Source of the DNA: Saccharina japonica
Taxonomy: Eukaryota; Sar; Phaeophyceae; Laminariales; Laminariaceae
DNA: 64,000 nucleotides
NCBI GenBank assembly: GCA_008828725.1
Contig: MEHQ01002268.1
Coordinates: forward strand, 404,858-468,857
Direction: 5' to 3'
This document shows, in pieces, positions 25,206 through 37,320 of the stretch. The notes below the pieces were generated by a model. That model ran no database searches, was not told the DNA's origin, and worked only from the letters and a program-made list of their open reading frames with translations. A program made the position numbers and the translations under genes. Numbering within the stretch: the first letter of the stretch is position 1; each line of letters opens with the position of its first letter.

Positions 25206-25286
25206 TTTTATCGCCTGCGAGGCCGCCACGATGTATCTTGCTGCTGCTGCCAATAGTGAAGTTGCTCAGCACAATATGAATAGCAC
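25206..25286 (-). pseudogene. Copy A: short beta-helix rung exon
   Basis: The acceptor TTGCAG precedes GTGC, and the donor region reads GATAAAA|GTGAGG. The frame is open for 26 codons and contains SNFTIGSSS. The exon is 3 bp longer than its copy-B counterpart (61,815-61,892) but keeps the same phases. This exon alone is not damaged; the gene around it is. Confidence 0.6.
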
Positions 25287-27110
25287 CTGCAAGTATCGGC
25301 ACAACGCAAGGGTGTGGTTTCTGCAGGGTTAGTTGCTTTCCTCGAAAGTATTACAGGAAAATGCAACAAGTAGCTCATCATGTTGACAACTTGCTATATA
25401 CCTAACGTCAAGATTACGCCCCATCCGTTACTAGAGAGGGACTGGTCGCGACAATCTTGTAGGCGCTCGGGATGATATTCGATATGGCGAACTTGACACG
25501 TTAAACAGCGTGCACTGAAGCGACGAGACGAGCGAAAATATTGAGATATATATAGCTATTTGGCGGATCACGGCGGCCTATTATTCAGACATATGAACAC
25601 AATACGGTCTGCACCGCACATGTCATTCATTGAGCGTGATATATCTGGGATCAGTATCTGCCCAAGCCTTCCTTCATAAGACATTCATCAACATTGACTC
25701 ACACAATCATCCTCGACACATAGCACAATGTTTCAGGCGATGGATCCTGGCCGTTCCGACAGCAGGCGGGAGATCCGTGTTGCGGGATGACACTTTTAAA
25801 TGCACAGATGTTCGTACCAATCGCACCGCACGTTAGCATAAATCGAAAATCAACTTTACATGGGAGGTTCGCAAAGTAACCAACCGATAACTCGAGTAAT
25901 AGCAACCCACCAAAGTGGATACATAGGTGCATATGTCTTAGCCATAGGAGAGCCCGGATTAGCGAACTATTTGCAACGAAAACGTACCGAGGGTTAAGAA
26001 ACTAGAGGCAGCGAGACGTGCTGATCATCGCGAATAAATCACAGCTACAGTAGATTTAGAACATGGTCGCAACCTTTATACAAAATGTTTCGTGTTTTAC
26101 TTCATTAATACATTCCTTTTTCGTCCTGGTGCCAAGGTATACCTAGGAAACGATTGCATACTTCTAGTTCCCCACGTATCGTGTTTGCCGCGAGATGCGA
26201 GTTTGAGATCTACTCCTATCACCTACACACAATACACATTCAGGCAGGCATGATGCCCCCCCCTGTACACTCGCACAGCATGCATGCCTTGAGCCCTGGG
26301 TGGCCAAACCGCGTTTGCCGAACGTACTGCCGAGTGTACGCACAATGCAAATATGAAAAACTCAGTACAACAGACACTCAGACGTCTCGTATGCGTATGG
26401 CAAGGGCTAACAGCACGCGACGAAGAGAGGCAGCGGTAGGCGAGACCGATTCCTGGAACTACAGTATATAGGGCACTCGGAGAGTAAATATAGAGGACAA
26501 CAAAGCGCAGAACATCCCGTGCAAGATTGGTTGGACAAGAGTGTCTTTTCTGGTAAAAGCAACGGAAAGCATTGACAACTGAATAGGACGGGTGCGAGTA
26601 GAAACATATTGGCTGTATAAGCGACAGTTGGAAAAAAGGGTGGCTTTAGACAGCCTCCACAATAAATCCCATCGCGCATTTCAAGCGAACAGAAGCCGGC
26701 CGCGTTGGGTGATGTGTAACCAAAGGCAACACGAATATGTTTTCCGGGAATAACACCCAGATGTTTAAATCACCAGATTGAACACCAAAGGCAGGGATTT
26801 CAGTATGTGTTTGAACAAAATGGCAAACACGTGGTTTAGCGAAGGTAGGGCATTGTACGAAATGTTCTTCATGTTGCTGTCCATCTCCATAGCACTGGGC
26901 CATAGTTGCCGAGCGTCTTGCATGCCTGGCACGAGTCATGCACCAAACTCCCGCCGCAAAGTAGCCGTCCGGCTCGACAACCGCTGCGAGCATAAAGGTT
27001 CGATATTGGTAGCTTAAGTTTGACGAGGGCAAGCGGTGTTGAATATTTGAAGTGGACCGTCGGCAGGCTAAACGTTCGATCCCATCGGCGCCCATTTGGT
27101 GTCGTGGATG

Positions 27111-30100
27111 ATAAGATACAAATGTTTCCGAACCCTCCCGCTCCCCTGTCTGATACGGCGCGGACTCTTTTGCGAAGAAAATCTTCTCGTCAAACACAAA
27201 AATGAATGATGGGAGGGCAATTCGGGCAATTCGCCGGCTTTCTTGGATGGAACGTAAACAAACGTAGACTAGGTTTCGTTAACGCTCAATTAGTGACGAA
27301 AAGTCTCGCATAGATGTGCGCTTAGACGCTTCATTAACGAGTTGGCTTGTAAACACGACTCTGGCAGTGATGTAGGGATAATTCGGGGTGCTGGCGCCTT
27401 CAAAGTTTTGGACTATTTAGTCACGGGTGTGTGGGTGGCAAGAAATGAAGGGGAATATGAGTAAACCAGACACCGCCAACTGTACACCTCAACTTATGAG
27501 ACCCCCCTTTTCCCCGATATTAAATGAGATATGAAACGTCTGGTATTGTTGACGCACATTCCCGCACACTCGATTTACTACACACTTCAGGTACTTACCC
27601 AACACACGGCAGATAATAGAACAGAAAACGCCTTCTTCTTTATTTGAAAAACCAGCAAACGTTTGAAATATACACAATTAAACGGTATCTCTCTGAGGGA
27701 CACACGGCTACAGAGATGAAGCCGGAGACTGAAACACATCAGGAATATAGTTATTTGGTACGATGGCTTTAGCGTGAAATAAACCTAGACTACCGTCCCA
27801 TGAAATTTCGAAACGTACAATAAATTATCTGCCGACAGGCGAAATCGGTGATAACCGCAACATTACCTAAACACTATTGGAAACCAAACGGACCGCATCT
27901 CGGACCACTACGAGGAGCGCGAGGGACCGATATCGTTCTCCTTCGCTTCCATACCTCTCTAGATATGTGGATAAACGGGGGTGAAAGGATGGTAGCAACA
28001 GAAGAACACTTACTTGAGTGTGTGAGTATGTTTGGTCGAGGGTGTGCATAGTAATTGCAGTATTGGCACCACGGCAGGTTTGACACTGGTCGGGGCTCGG
28101 GATTTCCAGTCCGTAGACAACAGGTTTACACCTTTCCCCGAACACCACATTTCTGCTTGAACTCAACCTTCTTGGCTTTGGTACCCGATTAGCGCACGGG
28201 CAATTTTCCACCAAGGTATAAGGTAGCCTTGTAAGTTCAGGATGGGCCTAGCTAATTTCTTGAACCTGTAGGAGTGACAGCACAGCGACGTCGTAGGCAT
28301 ATAAATGCAACCTCGACACCGCAATTATGGTAAAGTTCAACGGCTATAGTACATCGCGTCGCGCACAAGATGAACGCAACACCCAACTGAGGCAGACTGG
28401 ATTGACATGCGCTAGTCACGGCACCAATGACGCGATTGCGCCATCACCGTGATCAATATCCCGGATACCACGCGGTGGGTTGATTTAGTGTTCGCTTGTT
28501 GGGAGTACTCCGATAACCATTATTTTGCACGCCGATTTGTTGAAGAGTGCTCTCTGCTCCTTACACCTCGACATCGTCGGCTTTTTTGAAGTATCTGCAC
28601 ATTATTGCAGTATATGTTCATCTCGAATTGCCTTCCACAATCGCCTTGTTCGTGTGGAATGAAAGAATGACGCGTGTGTTGAGGCTCTGTCCTTGTGCAG
28701 AGATATGACACAGGTGGTACCGACGTGTCTGTAAAGATCACTTCTGAATAAAAGCAAAGCCATAGTTTGAAAAGGCGCTTATGTGGCCATATTTGAAAGA
28801 CGATTCATATGAAATGTCCAGAGAAGAAGAGAAGCATGGAGAGAAGAGGAGTAGAGTGGAGTAAAGTGATCGAGGTGGGGGGTACCTGCAGCTGATCATC
28901 TCGGTACAATGCCCATGCTACGGACAGTTACATTCTACCGTAGTCCGTGCTGTTACCTGTAAGGTTCTCTACGACGTTATAGTAGCGTTATGTAAATATT
29001 ATCAGCATCGTTCCTGATGAAGATGCTTCAGACATACAATACAGCGTACTACAAGTACGACAAACTCGTAATCTATCCGCATATTGTATTTACCCGATTA
29101 TCTGGACTAAGAAACTCATATATACGTATCAATGCGTAGTGACTGTACATCACAGATATATACGTATATATCTGAACGTGCATATGCTAATATAGAACAT
29201 AGTACATTTCGTGCTGTAAGGGCCTTGGCGCGTCCGGTGTATGGTCCCGGACAGTTATGATATCAGCTAGGATTGTGGCCTCGGTCGAGATAGAAGCAGC
29301 GCAACTCGAAACCAGACTAGCCAACTACGGGAGAAAGAGAGAGGATGATGCACCTCTCCTGCTCGTACCAGAATTTAGTAAATACTTTCGATGTTTACGT
29401 CTTGACTGCGTAGTGTGTGGTCGTGCTGGATCGAAATGCGGATGATGTGTCACGGAAGTGTATTATATAGACCCCGAGTAGGCCTTGACCGTAATTTACA
29501 GTTGAACGAACTCTTGACGGAGGTGGAACATTGACTCCGCGGTAGATATCGATTCACCACTCCCCGACCGTTCACCGAGGCGTTGCCAAGTGCACTCCGC
29601 GGTAGAGGTGAGGTAAAGTATGCTTGGGTGGGACAATAAACACGGAAAACATATCCGACCCCGGTGAAGTGGTCAGAAAAACGTTTAGGAGCACGACAAA
29701 GTGTTAGTAAGACCACTTCCTGGAGCAGAAGGCCTTAAATAATCCAATACTTGACTTAAGTGACGGGTGAAAGTGCGAAAGAACATTGCAGTGAAATCAA
29801 GAGTCAACCACTTGGAACAACGTGATCGTAGAGACGCGGTTTCACGAGTAGAATGCTAAGCTGCTGGGCCATAATAAAACACATGACATCATGTTTTTTG
29901 TTATATGCCCACAAAGCCAAAGTATCAAGCCTGTTGAGAAACTATCCAGACGATCCCACCTGACGAGCTAAACAAGTAAACAAATACTCAACAGTAGAGT
30001 CTGCGTGTGTAGTATATCGTGGCCAGAATCGCCACCACACTGAGTACGCACTCAACACCGGGGTCGTTGTTTCCGTGGTGACCCCCCCTGCTTCAGGGTA

Positions 30101-30950
30101 AGAGGCCTGAACTAGCACACTACATAATATGTTAAATGATAGATACCAGGCCACATGAATGTTGAAGTATTGAGTTCATCGATTCAAGGCATTCGTTGTC
30201 GCCAATAGTTAAGATACTCTGTAGTCATGGAGGATAGTAAAACCGGCTTTTCGGTTGAAAGGCGCACGGCCACTATCATGATCACGACCACAAACACGAC
30301 CACTACTACAAATATTCAAAGAGGTTGTGTAGGCCAGCGATGGCTTTCGTATGTTCGCGGTGGTGTTGACTGTTGCCCCGTCCGGAACCAGCTATATTTA
30401 ACCATACTCTACTTATTTGTGAGCGTTACCCTAGGGTAGAACCCCAATAATTATTCTTGTGTTAAATACGTTTTCCGTGTTTCCAGCGCGTGGTTCGCAA
30501 TCAGTTTCTCGCACAGGGCGTTTCGCACGGATGCTCTGTTGTTTACTCAAGTCAGCACCTCAGGGCGTATCAAGTTGGGCGTAACGGGATACGCGGGTTG
30601 TGACTATATCAGCCCGTATCTATGTACCGAAACGCCACGACCAACTGTTGGTAAATTATGACAGATAACTCAGTCGTATAGCTATGGCGGGCTTCCGACC
30701 GGACATGGTGTACCCCAATATATATATATATATATCAATATATCAATGGCGAGAGCCATACATACAAGGGGGAACGGACGCGAGGTTTTCATCCTATTTG
30801 AGCATCCAAAAAAACAAAAACGTGTTCTGTTTGGGGTGGGACTATTAAGTCAGCGGGTTCGTCAGGAAATGCTAACGATGAACGCCGAGATCGGCGTGTC
30901 ACAGAAGTTACGAAACGAGACGTAATACCTCATACGCGCTATCCCCAGGT
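27111..30950. other. Region without a supportable gene
   Basis: Open frames are short and show no domain. A possible exon lies at 28,014-28,180 and is listed separately. CTCCGCGGTAGA occurs twice (29,533 and 29,594). (TA)n runs lie at 30,719-30,735 and, further on, at 31,360-31,378. No tRNA, rRNA or conserved protein was recognised. Confidence 0.5.
28014..28180 (-). CDS. Candidate exon, cysteine-containing, unknown protein
   Basis: The minus-strand frame reads NVVFGERCKPVVYG, then EIPSPDQCQTCRGANTA, then TLDQTYSHTQ. It ends at a consensus donor (ACTCAA|GTAAGT, intron from 28,013). The CxxC spacing recalls ephrin-receptor-like cysteine repeats of the family found in copies A and B. It lies about 2.7 kb upstream of the copy-A gene's first identified exon and outside the duplicated block. 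The upstream boundary is not determined. It could equally be a chance open frame. Confidence 0.25.
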
Positions 30951-30960
30951 AAACCCTGCC

Positions 30961-31285
30961 GACGCATGGTGCGATAGAGGGCATGGTGCGATAGAGGTAC
31001 AGTAGCACACTCCGGCTGCTTGTTGTTCAGAATGACGGGGATCCCTAACCCAAAATCGACCGAATATCAACCATTCTTCCGTTGCACTGTTTTTCGTTTT
31101 ACACTTAAGGCAACGGGAGTATTAGTCGGGTACATCTTTTAGTCCCCACCAAAGGCCTTAATGCCTTAATGCCTTTATGCCCTTATAAGGCAAAACCAGC
31201 TTACGGGTGAGGTATAGAGCTCCTCAAGTGATAAGTGACCACCCTTAGAAGGCAAAAACACGGTTCACCTCTACCGTAGCATAAG
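30961..31285 (+). mobile_element. MITE-like element, ~325 bp
   Basis: The left terminus ACGCATGGTGCGATAGAGG is followed by a 17-bp direct duplication of part of itself. The right terminus CACCTCTACCGTAGCAT is the inverted complement. The interior shares GATCCCTAACCCAAAATCG, TCGGGTA and GGTGAGGTATAGAGCTCCT with elements at 37.3-39.5 kb. No coding capacity is present. Confidence 0.75.
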
Positions 31286-32970
31286 TCTTGCAGATGGTTT
31301 ATACATCATAAATTTACCTGCAATTCGTATGTGACAGCAGTAGTATTGCAGTGCCAGCAATATATATATATATATATACCGCAGGATTGATGTCCACGAG
31401 TGAGTTAACCGGTTGGTCGGCGATGCAAGCGAGGGAATGGGTGAGAGAGGCGACCGGTCAATTGTGCATTCGACGTAGTGGAAACGGACGCGAGACAGGT
31501 TTACTGCTGGCACCACTGCAGTTAATGCATGCAAAGTATATGCCGAATAGAACGAGCCCATCGTAGGCTAGAAAGCAGTATTGCTCCGGACGGTTAATAG
31601 TTTACCGCGTTTCCCGTCATGGGGAAAACAACATAACCGCTAACACCCCAGCTGGAAGCAGAAGATAACTACCGACCGCTGCTGTTCCCGCTGGCCTCGC
31701 ATTTGTAACGGCCTTCCGGTGGTTTGGTTTGGTTTGGCTCTGATTTGGTTGGAGACTTTAAATTATCGTGTAACGACTTTCTAGCCATACTCCCGTGACT
31801 ATAACCTGCTACGACGTCCTACGCTGATAACCGATCTCGCCCGGAATCCGATACCGCAGGGCTCTCTCCGCCTTTTAATGGAGTGCTTGGGTAAGAGTGG
31901 TAATTATGTTGTGAAAAAAATGTTGATGACACCACATGTGAAGGCACAAACAAACAGTCCTCGCCTAGCCATATTTAACCTTCGCCGTTCCTGGACTACC
32001 GCGGGTCGGGAGGACACGGAATAAGCCGCTCTACCGTTTAGGCCCCTGCCTCGTCTCGCCCCGCCTGCGCTAAGCAATCCGACCTCAGCGACGCCCTCGG
32101 GTGCCAGAACGACACGAAGTTATGTACGCTCTCCCGTTTCACAACCAGGATCTCTCTACTCCTCTATTTTCAGCTATCTGTGAAATCCCACCTCCCCTTC
32201 CACCGAAGTATTTACAAAGTGGTCGCAGAATAACCCCCAGAACAACAAAGCACGACGACCGTGAAGTGACCGTAGTGTATGAGTAGGAGCTTACCTACTG
32301 TGTAGACAAACCAGCGCAGTACTGAAAGATAGTTCGTACATATACTAGCCACCGGAACAGACATACATGTTATGTTTTTTCCTCAGGAAGTTTGACACAC
32401 AGCAGTGTTTCTTCAAATTTTGCAGATATGCACATATCTGGCAAATATCCCGCCGAGTGCCGGGTGGCACTAGCTACACGCGAGGTATCACACATCATAT
32501 ACAATTTTCACAACATCTGTCGTGGAGCCTGGCCCCTCTTGGGTTGTTGGGCGCGAACATTTTTCGTTTTATTACTGGAGAAGTCACTTTTAATAAGACG
32601 GTGTCGCGAAACATAAACACATTTACACTGAGCGATGCGCTTTATCCTAGGTGTAGCAATGAACAGCCTGATCGCCCGAAGCCGACACGCCTGGCCGCCC
32701 CTTTCGCCGTTGATACCATTGGCGTATATCATGTCGTGTTGGACGGCCTCGCAGGAGCACATTTTCGTGGATATTCGACAGGCAAGCGAAAATCCCTAGA
32801 GGGCGTTGTCAGCGTTCCCCTTGTCAGGAACGTATTGATATATTATGTATACAGCGAACATTTCACGATCAAGCCTGGATATCTTTCAAACGGCCGTTTA
32901 ATAACCACTGGACATCCTCTCCTTTGATTTTATGTTTCGAATGATCATTGTTGCCAACTCCCTTTTAAAC
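31286..32970. other. Region without a supportable gene
   Basis: A 186-codon open frame (32,367-32,927, + strand) is the longest unassigned frame in the window. It shows no domain, compositional bias or splice context, and a frame of this length is expected about once by chance in 64 kb. A small (GGTTT)n run lies near 31,720. Confidence 0.4.
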
Positions 32971-32972
32971 AC

Positions 32973-33335
32973 TTTTTTTTTTTTTTTTTTTTTTTTTTTG
33001 TCCATCCCATTTATTATCTTCGCCCTTCCTTTCTCTCTCCTCCCTAGTCGTAACTCAGATCCGGGGTCACAAAGTAGGCTCCTCTCCCTCCTCCCCCACT
33101 ACGGTGCTTGCCTTGCATTTTTATCGCGAGAAGACTTCAGCCTTTCCTTCCCTCGTCGACTCGCATCGAATTGTGCCTACCCACGCTACTATTAATTGGC
33201 GCTCTCAGCAGTTGATTCCGTTTTTTATTTATTTTTGCAAATAAACTCAAAAGTCCGACCCACGTGAGATTCGAACTCCAGACATCAACGTTCAGAAGTG
33301 TTCGAGGTTACCTCTAGACCATCGGGGCGACCGAC
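32973..33335 (-). mobile_element. Full-length tRNA-derived SINE with A tail
   Basis: Read on the minus strand, a tRNA-like head starts near 33,335. It has GGTCTAGAGGTAACCTCG as A box and GGAGTTCGAATCTC as B box (33,266-33,278). A ~240-bp body follows, and the element ends in 27 consecutive A residues (T27 on the + strand, 32,973-32,999). Related copies lie at 16,455-16,700 (body only), 23,100-23,355 and 59,690-59,925. The long pure tail suggests recent insertion. No convincing target-site duplication was found by eye. Confidence 0.85.
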
Positions 33336-36300
33336 TCTCTGGCCGTTAATATAACTTACGAGACCTCCACTCCCGCCACCCCCTCATCGTCACCCCCCTA
33401 GTAGTATCCTTAATGTATAGTTTGGTTTTCCTTACCTTCGTAACCACGACGGCCGTACGATATTATTGTCCTCTTGTCAGACTTTATGTGTATAGTATAT
33501 ACTGCGAGTCGAGAAGAGGCAGGCAATGGTGGCATATGTTCAACTTGAATACATTCACCACAACTCGACTTTGATCAGGGGCCTAACCGTTCGTTAAACA
33601 TAACAACCGGAGTCCACACATGCTGGCAGTATACTCTATACTCCTAACATACAAAGAGTACCGAGTGCATTTTTCACCGCGAGTACTGACAGTATTGCAC
33701 CACTGGGGGCTGAAACACCGCGACTACTGCCAGCATCAACAGTTTGGACGGGTATAAGCAATATATAACCCCCGAGTAAAAGCAGTACCCGCAATGCAGA
33801 CGTGGGGAAGAGCCGCAGGTGCCAGCAAGATAAAGTATTCTACACATGTATTATGAACAGTTCGAGTATAATACTCAGCGAAATACATGCAACCTACGTA
33901 TGCCGCCGAATCGATCCCAGATAAGCACTGCCAGGACTGCTGCACCTCGGAATGAAAAATCCTGAAATACTACAAACGTTGGAAGTAAGAGCAGTTTGGG
34001 CAGCCAGCATACTACGAATACCACCCGTACAAGCAGCATGTGATCACGAAACACTTTATGAGCAAAGTGTGTATATATACTCTCTAACACCCGAAACACG
34101 GACAGTGCAGGGACCTTATGTATTGTCGATCGTGGTACGAATACAGCACACAAAAACACTTTATAGTAACGCACGTACCAACAGGAGTATCACGTATATT
34201 CAGTATGCTAGAGTGAAAAACGTAATGAGCAAAAAGCTATTGCAGCTGCATGTACTGTATGCTGGCGAGATGATTGCTTGTTCGGACGCTGCTGAAACGA
34301 GTATCGAACCAACCGCAGATGCACCAATGTAACTGCTGCAGTGAGAGTAGTAGCCGGAGATACAACAACAGTCTGTTGCATCGTAACTACAGTACTGGCT
34401 ATCAACACCTCCCTCGCGAATTTCTCTACCAAAAGGATATTGTCTCCGTCCGCGTTTCAAACGAAACCTTTAACACACCTTTGGTCGCCGGTGAGAGCAA
34501 TAACTACCGATTGAAAACGCGCGCGACTGTAGGGCCGTGACGACCCCCCCTTATCTGGCATAGCATAGACTGTAGGGCCTCTCTGGGATCACATAGCCGT
34601 TACAAACGTAGTTCTATTCGTATATGACGACCAACACAATCTTTCCCAGCGTACTTCACGCTCCAAGAAAGCTCGAAGTATCAAGGAACTTCCGTATTGA
34701 GAGTATTGTTCACGTATTTCAGTACTGGCGGTGGAAATATAGCGTGTATTGGGAGTTCGATCTATACCGAAGGTCTTAACACGGGGAGCACTTTGATAAT
34801 CCATAGTGACGAAACCGGACATACTGAAGGAGCGGGGTTAAGCGCCACGAGTACTACTGTAACCGCAGTACCTCCAACGCTGAACCCATACAATACAGCC
34901 AGTATTGCAGCCCGTCGATATATGAAGTCGTGAAACATTGAAAGTATCGGAAGTGTTTCTTATTCGCATAACCAATCGGAATATAGCGAGTGTTTACACC
35001 ATGAGCAGTACGACATTACGGAACACTTGAGCCACAGGCAGTTTCCCACTTTATCGAACGACAAGATATTCTAAGTACAGAAAGTATCGGATCTATTTTT
35101 ACAACACCCCGAAATCGAGCAAGTACGGATAAGGTTCGCAATACAAAATGCAGATGATCATAATTCTGCGAGCATTGGCTGTATCCACAGCGTATTCGAT
35201 GAAAAACAGCCAGTGATCGAAGTGCCCCCTGGATGTGTCTCTCGAAAAAAATTACATTGCTCCGGTGGACTGCGGACATCTGTGAAATGTTGGGTCTCAC
35301 ACGCTTTGCTGTATAAACATCACCCATCCAAAACAATAAATATTAATCAGTGATGTATGCAGTCAGCCATATATACCTGTGGCAGAAGATAGATCGTATT
35401 ATCAAATGGTTCCTGCACTCCGGCGTCAACCGCCGTTGGTAAGGTGCCGGATCCATAGATGACGGCATGTCCCAATCCCATAACATTTGGCGGCTTTTCC
35501 AATTGATACCGGAGTAAAACGTGCATGCATGCCCTAGAGCATTGTATTGGACTCGACACGAAGAATTCAACGACAATGGGGGCACACCCCTTGCCCAAAC
35601 AGAAACATTGTATCTGCGGCAAAGAAACATATATCATTACAGACGTGGAGAGCACTACGTTGACAGATGTGATGTGTATGACATTATATATCGGCTCATG
35701 TAGAATAATTGCTGCGCAGGGGGAATATCGTAACGTCTGCAGTATTTTGAAAATTGATTGATGTCGTTTCTAGTCGGAGAGTACCATCTAGCACCGGTCG
35801 TTGCGCTGTCCCGCTAGTAAAATGGTGGAATAGAGCGACACAACCGTCTTTCATCTTGTCGTTTCGGCTGTACTTGTAAGGCGGCCAATTGCACCAACGA
35901 CTACCGTACTCCTACCCTTGGTATCTTGAAATGACGATTTGTTTGAATGTATAGTCTACGTTGTGACGGCGATGCCGTTTAATAAAGCCGCCACGCCATC
36001 CGCACGAACAACACACGTTCGCGGGATTGGTTTCGAGCGCGACCCATAATTATCCGTTCCGTCGATTGAGGTTCCTCTTATCACAGATGTGCTTACATGC
36101 GCCAACCAAATTCCGGCTGCTTTCTCCATTCCTCCACGGCTGTCGCGATTGTATCGTGGGCCTACCCCGTCACGAGAATAGGACGTTCTCAGTACGATAG
36201 TTTGGCGCACGATGCAAACGTGCGGACAGCAGTAAGCTTCCAGCGTACTATACGCCACATGCTGAGGTCAGAATGATAAACCCCGACACCAACCGTTGCG

Positions 36301-37315
36301 TTCATGACTCGTGCACGATGCACCCCATGCTTTAATGACGAAGACGGCATGGGACCTACAGTGACTGCAAGCAACATGTTACAGATAGTAGGGTGGACGG
36401 CAGAACTAGACGATGCTTGCACCAGCCTACATTTGTTACCGAGAGCAACACTTGCGCGGAATTATGTACGCAACATGCACACAACGGCATGGTCGATGTC
36501 TGCATCAGCCGTTGCTCACATCAGTACTGCTCCACATGGAACAAGACGAACACGAGTTGGACACAAGATGTGGAGTACATAATATACTATGCCCCACGAC
36601 CAGGGCTCACGAAACTCTCCACCGGATTCGTTGAAATCTGAAGTTTTCACTTGGCAGGGTAGACACGCGTTGAAGCTGTTCAGCTTCGAACAGTATCCGC
36701 TACTATAGTAGTGGGTGCTGGCGTTCAATGAAGGCTCAAATGGGGGGAAAAGCAGCTGTCAGCAGCCTGGTCCTATAGTTTACTGTTGTCTTGGTGTGAC
36801 GTTGGTGTGTCCTCGGATGCAGGTGAATTGGCGTTTTCCATCCGCCGAGGGCAGTCGCGATACCACTCTCGCACCACTTCTAGAGCCCGCGATACCCACA
36901 GTACGGCGCAAGCATGTGATGTACATGTCCAGGGGGCGTGACACGATGGTACGGCTCATCACGCATGCTTGTCTAGAGTACTCTAGAAATCTGGAGTATG
37001 TGGCGGAAGAGTTCTGGTCAACCTCTGTTCGCTTTTCTCCGCTTAAACCACGAGAAGGCAGGTCGCACATTCGAAACGGCACACGTCACAACATCAATAC
37101 CTAAACCAAACTTATCTTCACCGCGCAGTCCATTGTTTGCATACGGCATATCGCTGTGGCACTGCACCCGCATGATCACCAACGTATGCATACACTACCG
37201 TGAAACACACAGGGTAAACCTTCTCCTCTTTCGAAACTACCTGGCCGAAGGAGGTTCGGGGAGCTTAAACTCGGATCAAACTACTCTAGCCTGGCATACA
37301 GGGTGGGGGGTGGCA
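33336..37315. other. Region without a recognised gene
   Basis: AT-leaning DNA with many AGTATTG, GTACTG and CAGTAT words between 33.6 and 35.1 kb. Open frames at 33,952-34,332 (+), 36,393-36,641 (+) and 36,715-37,104 (+) have no recognised domain. The frame at 36,393 is cysteine-rich (NTCAELCTQH and VDVCISRCSHQYC), which could be an extracellular exon, but no splice pair was established. Confidence 0.4.
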
Positions 37316-37320
37316 TCGAG

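Larger units (their letters stand above)
18365..25286 (-). pseudogene. Beta-helix / ephrin-receptor-like multi-pass membrane protein, copy A, inactivated
   Basis: This is the paralogue of the minus-strand gene at 54,695-61,892. Six exons can be matched: 25,206-25,286, 23,706-24,025, 21,462-21,646, 20,737-21,028, 20,137-20,438 and 18,365-19,436. Three have exactly the same lengths as in copy B (185, 292 and 302 bp). Lesions, in transcript order: a 1-bp deletion in the beta-helix exon near 23,868 (exon 320 bp against 318, after a compensating 3-bp insertion); TAG at 21,609-21,611; the splice donor after the 302-bp exon reads TT instead of GT at 20,136-20,135; a 7-bp insertion near 19,124; TAG at 18,851-18,853 next to a 3-bp loss; TAG at 18,773-18,775. 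Much of the protein text is still readable, so the decay is recent relative to the duplication. Confidence 0.85.
12330..27110 (+). repeat. Segmental duplication, copy A
   Basis: This block is collinear with 49,740-63,860 in the same orientation. Paired anchors include 13,371/50,916, 14,110/51,670, 17,191/53,635, 20,400/56,780, 22,640/59,030, 25,250/61,850 and 27,060/63,800. The last pair shares CCGTCGGCAGGCT and GGTGTCGTGGA. Exon-containing parts are clearly most similar and intergenic parts more diverged. The left edge is diffuse, between about 12.3 and 12.5 kb. The minus-strand membrane-protein gene in this copy is a pseudogene. Confidence 0.9.

Noticed and set aside
26646..27197. 183-codon minus-strand open frame in duplicate A
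   Set aside because: The aligned part of duplicate B (63,288-63,860) does not keep the frame and holds stops, so there is no sign of coding constraint.
32367..32927. 186-codon open frame on the + strand
   Set aside because: Longest unassigned frame, but no domain, no splice context and a length expected about once by chance in this much DNA.
36393..36641. Cysteine-rich + strand frame
   Set aside because: Suggestive of an extracellular exon, but no splice-site pair or family match could be supported, so it is only mentioned in the region note.
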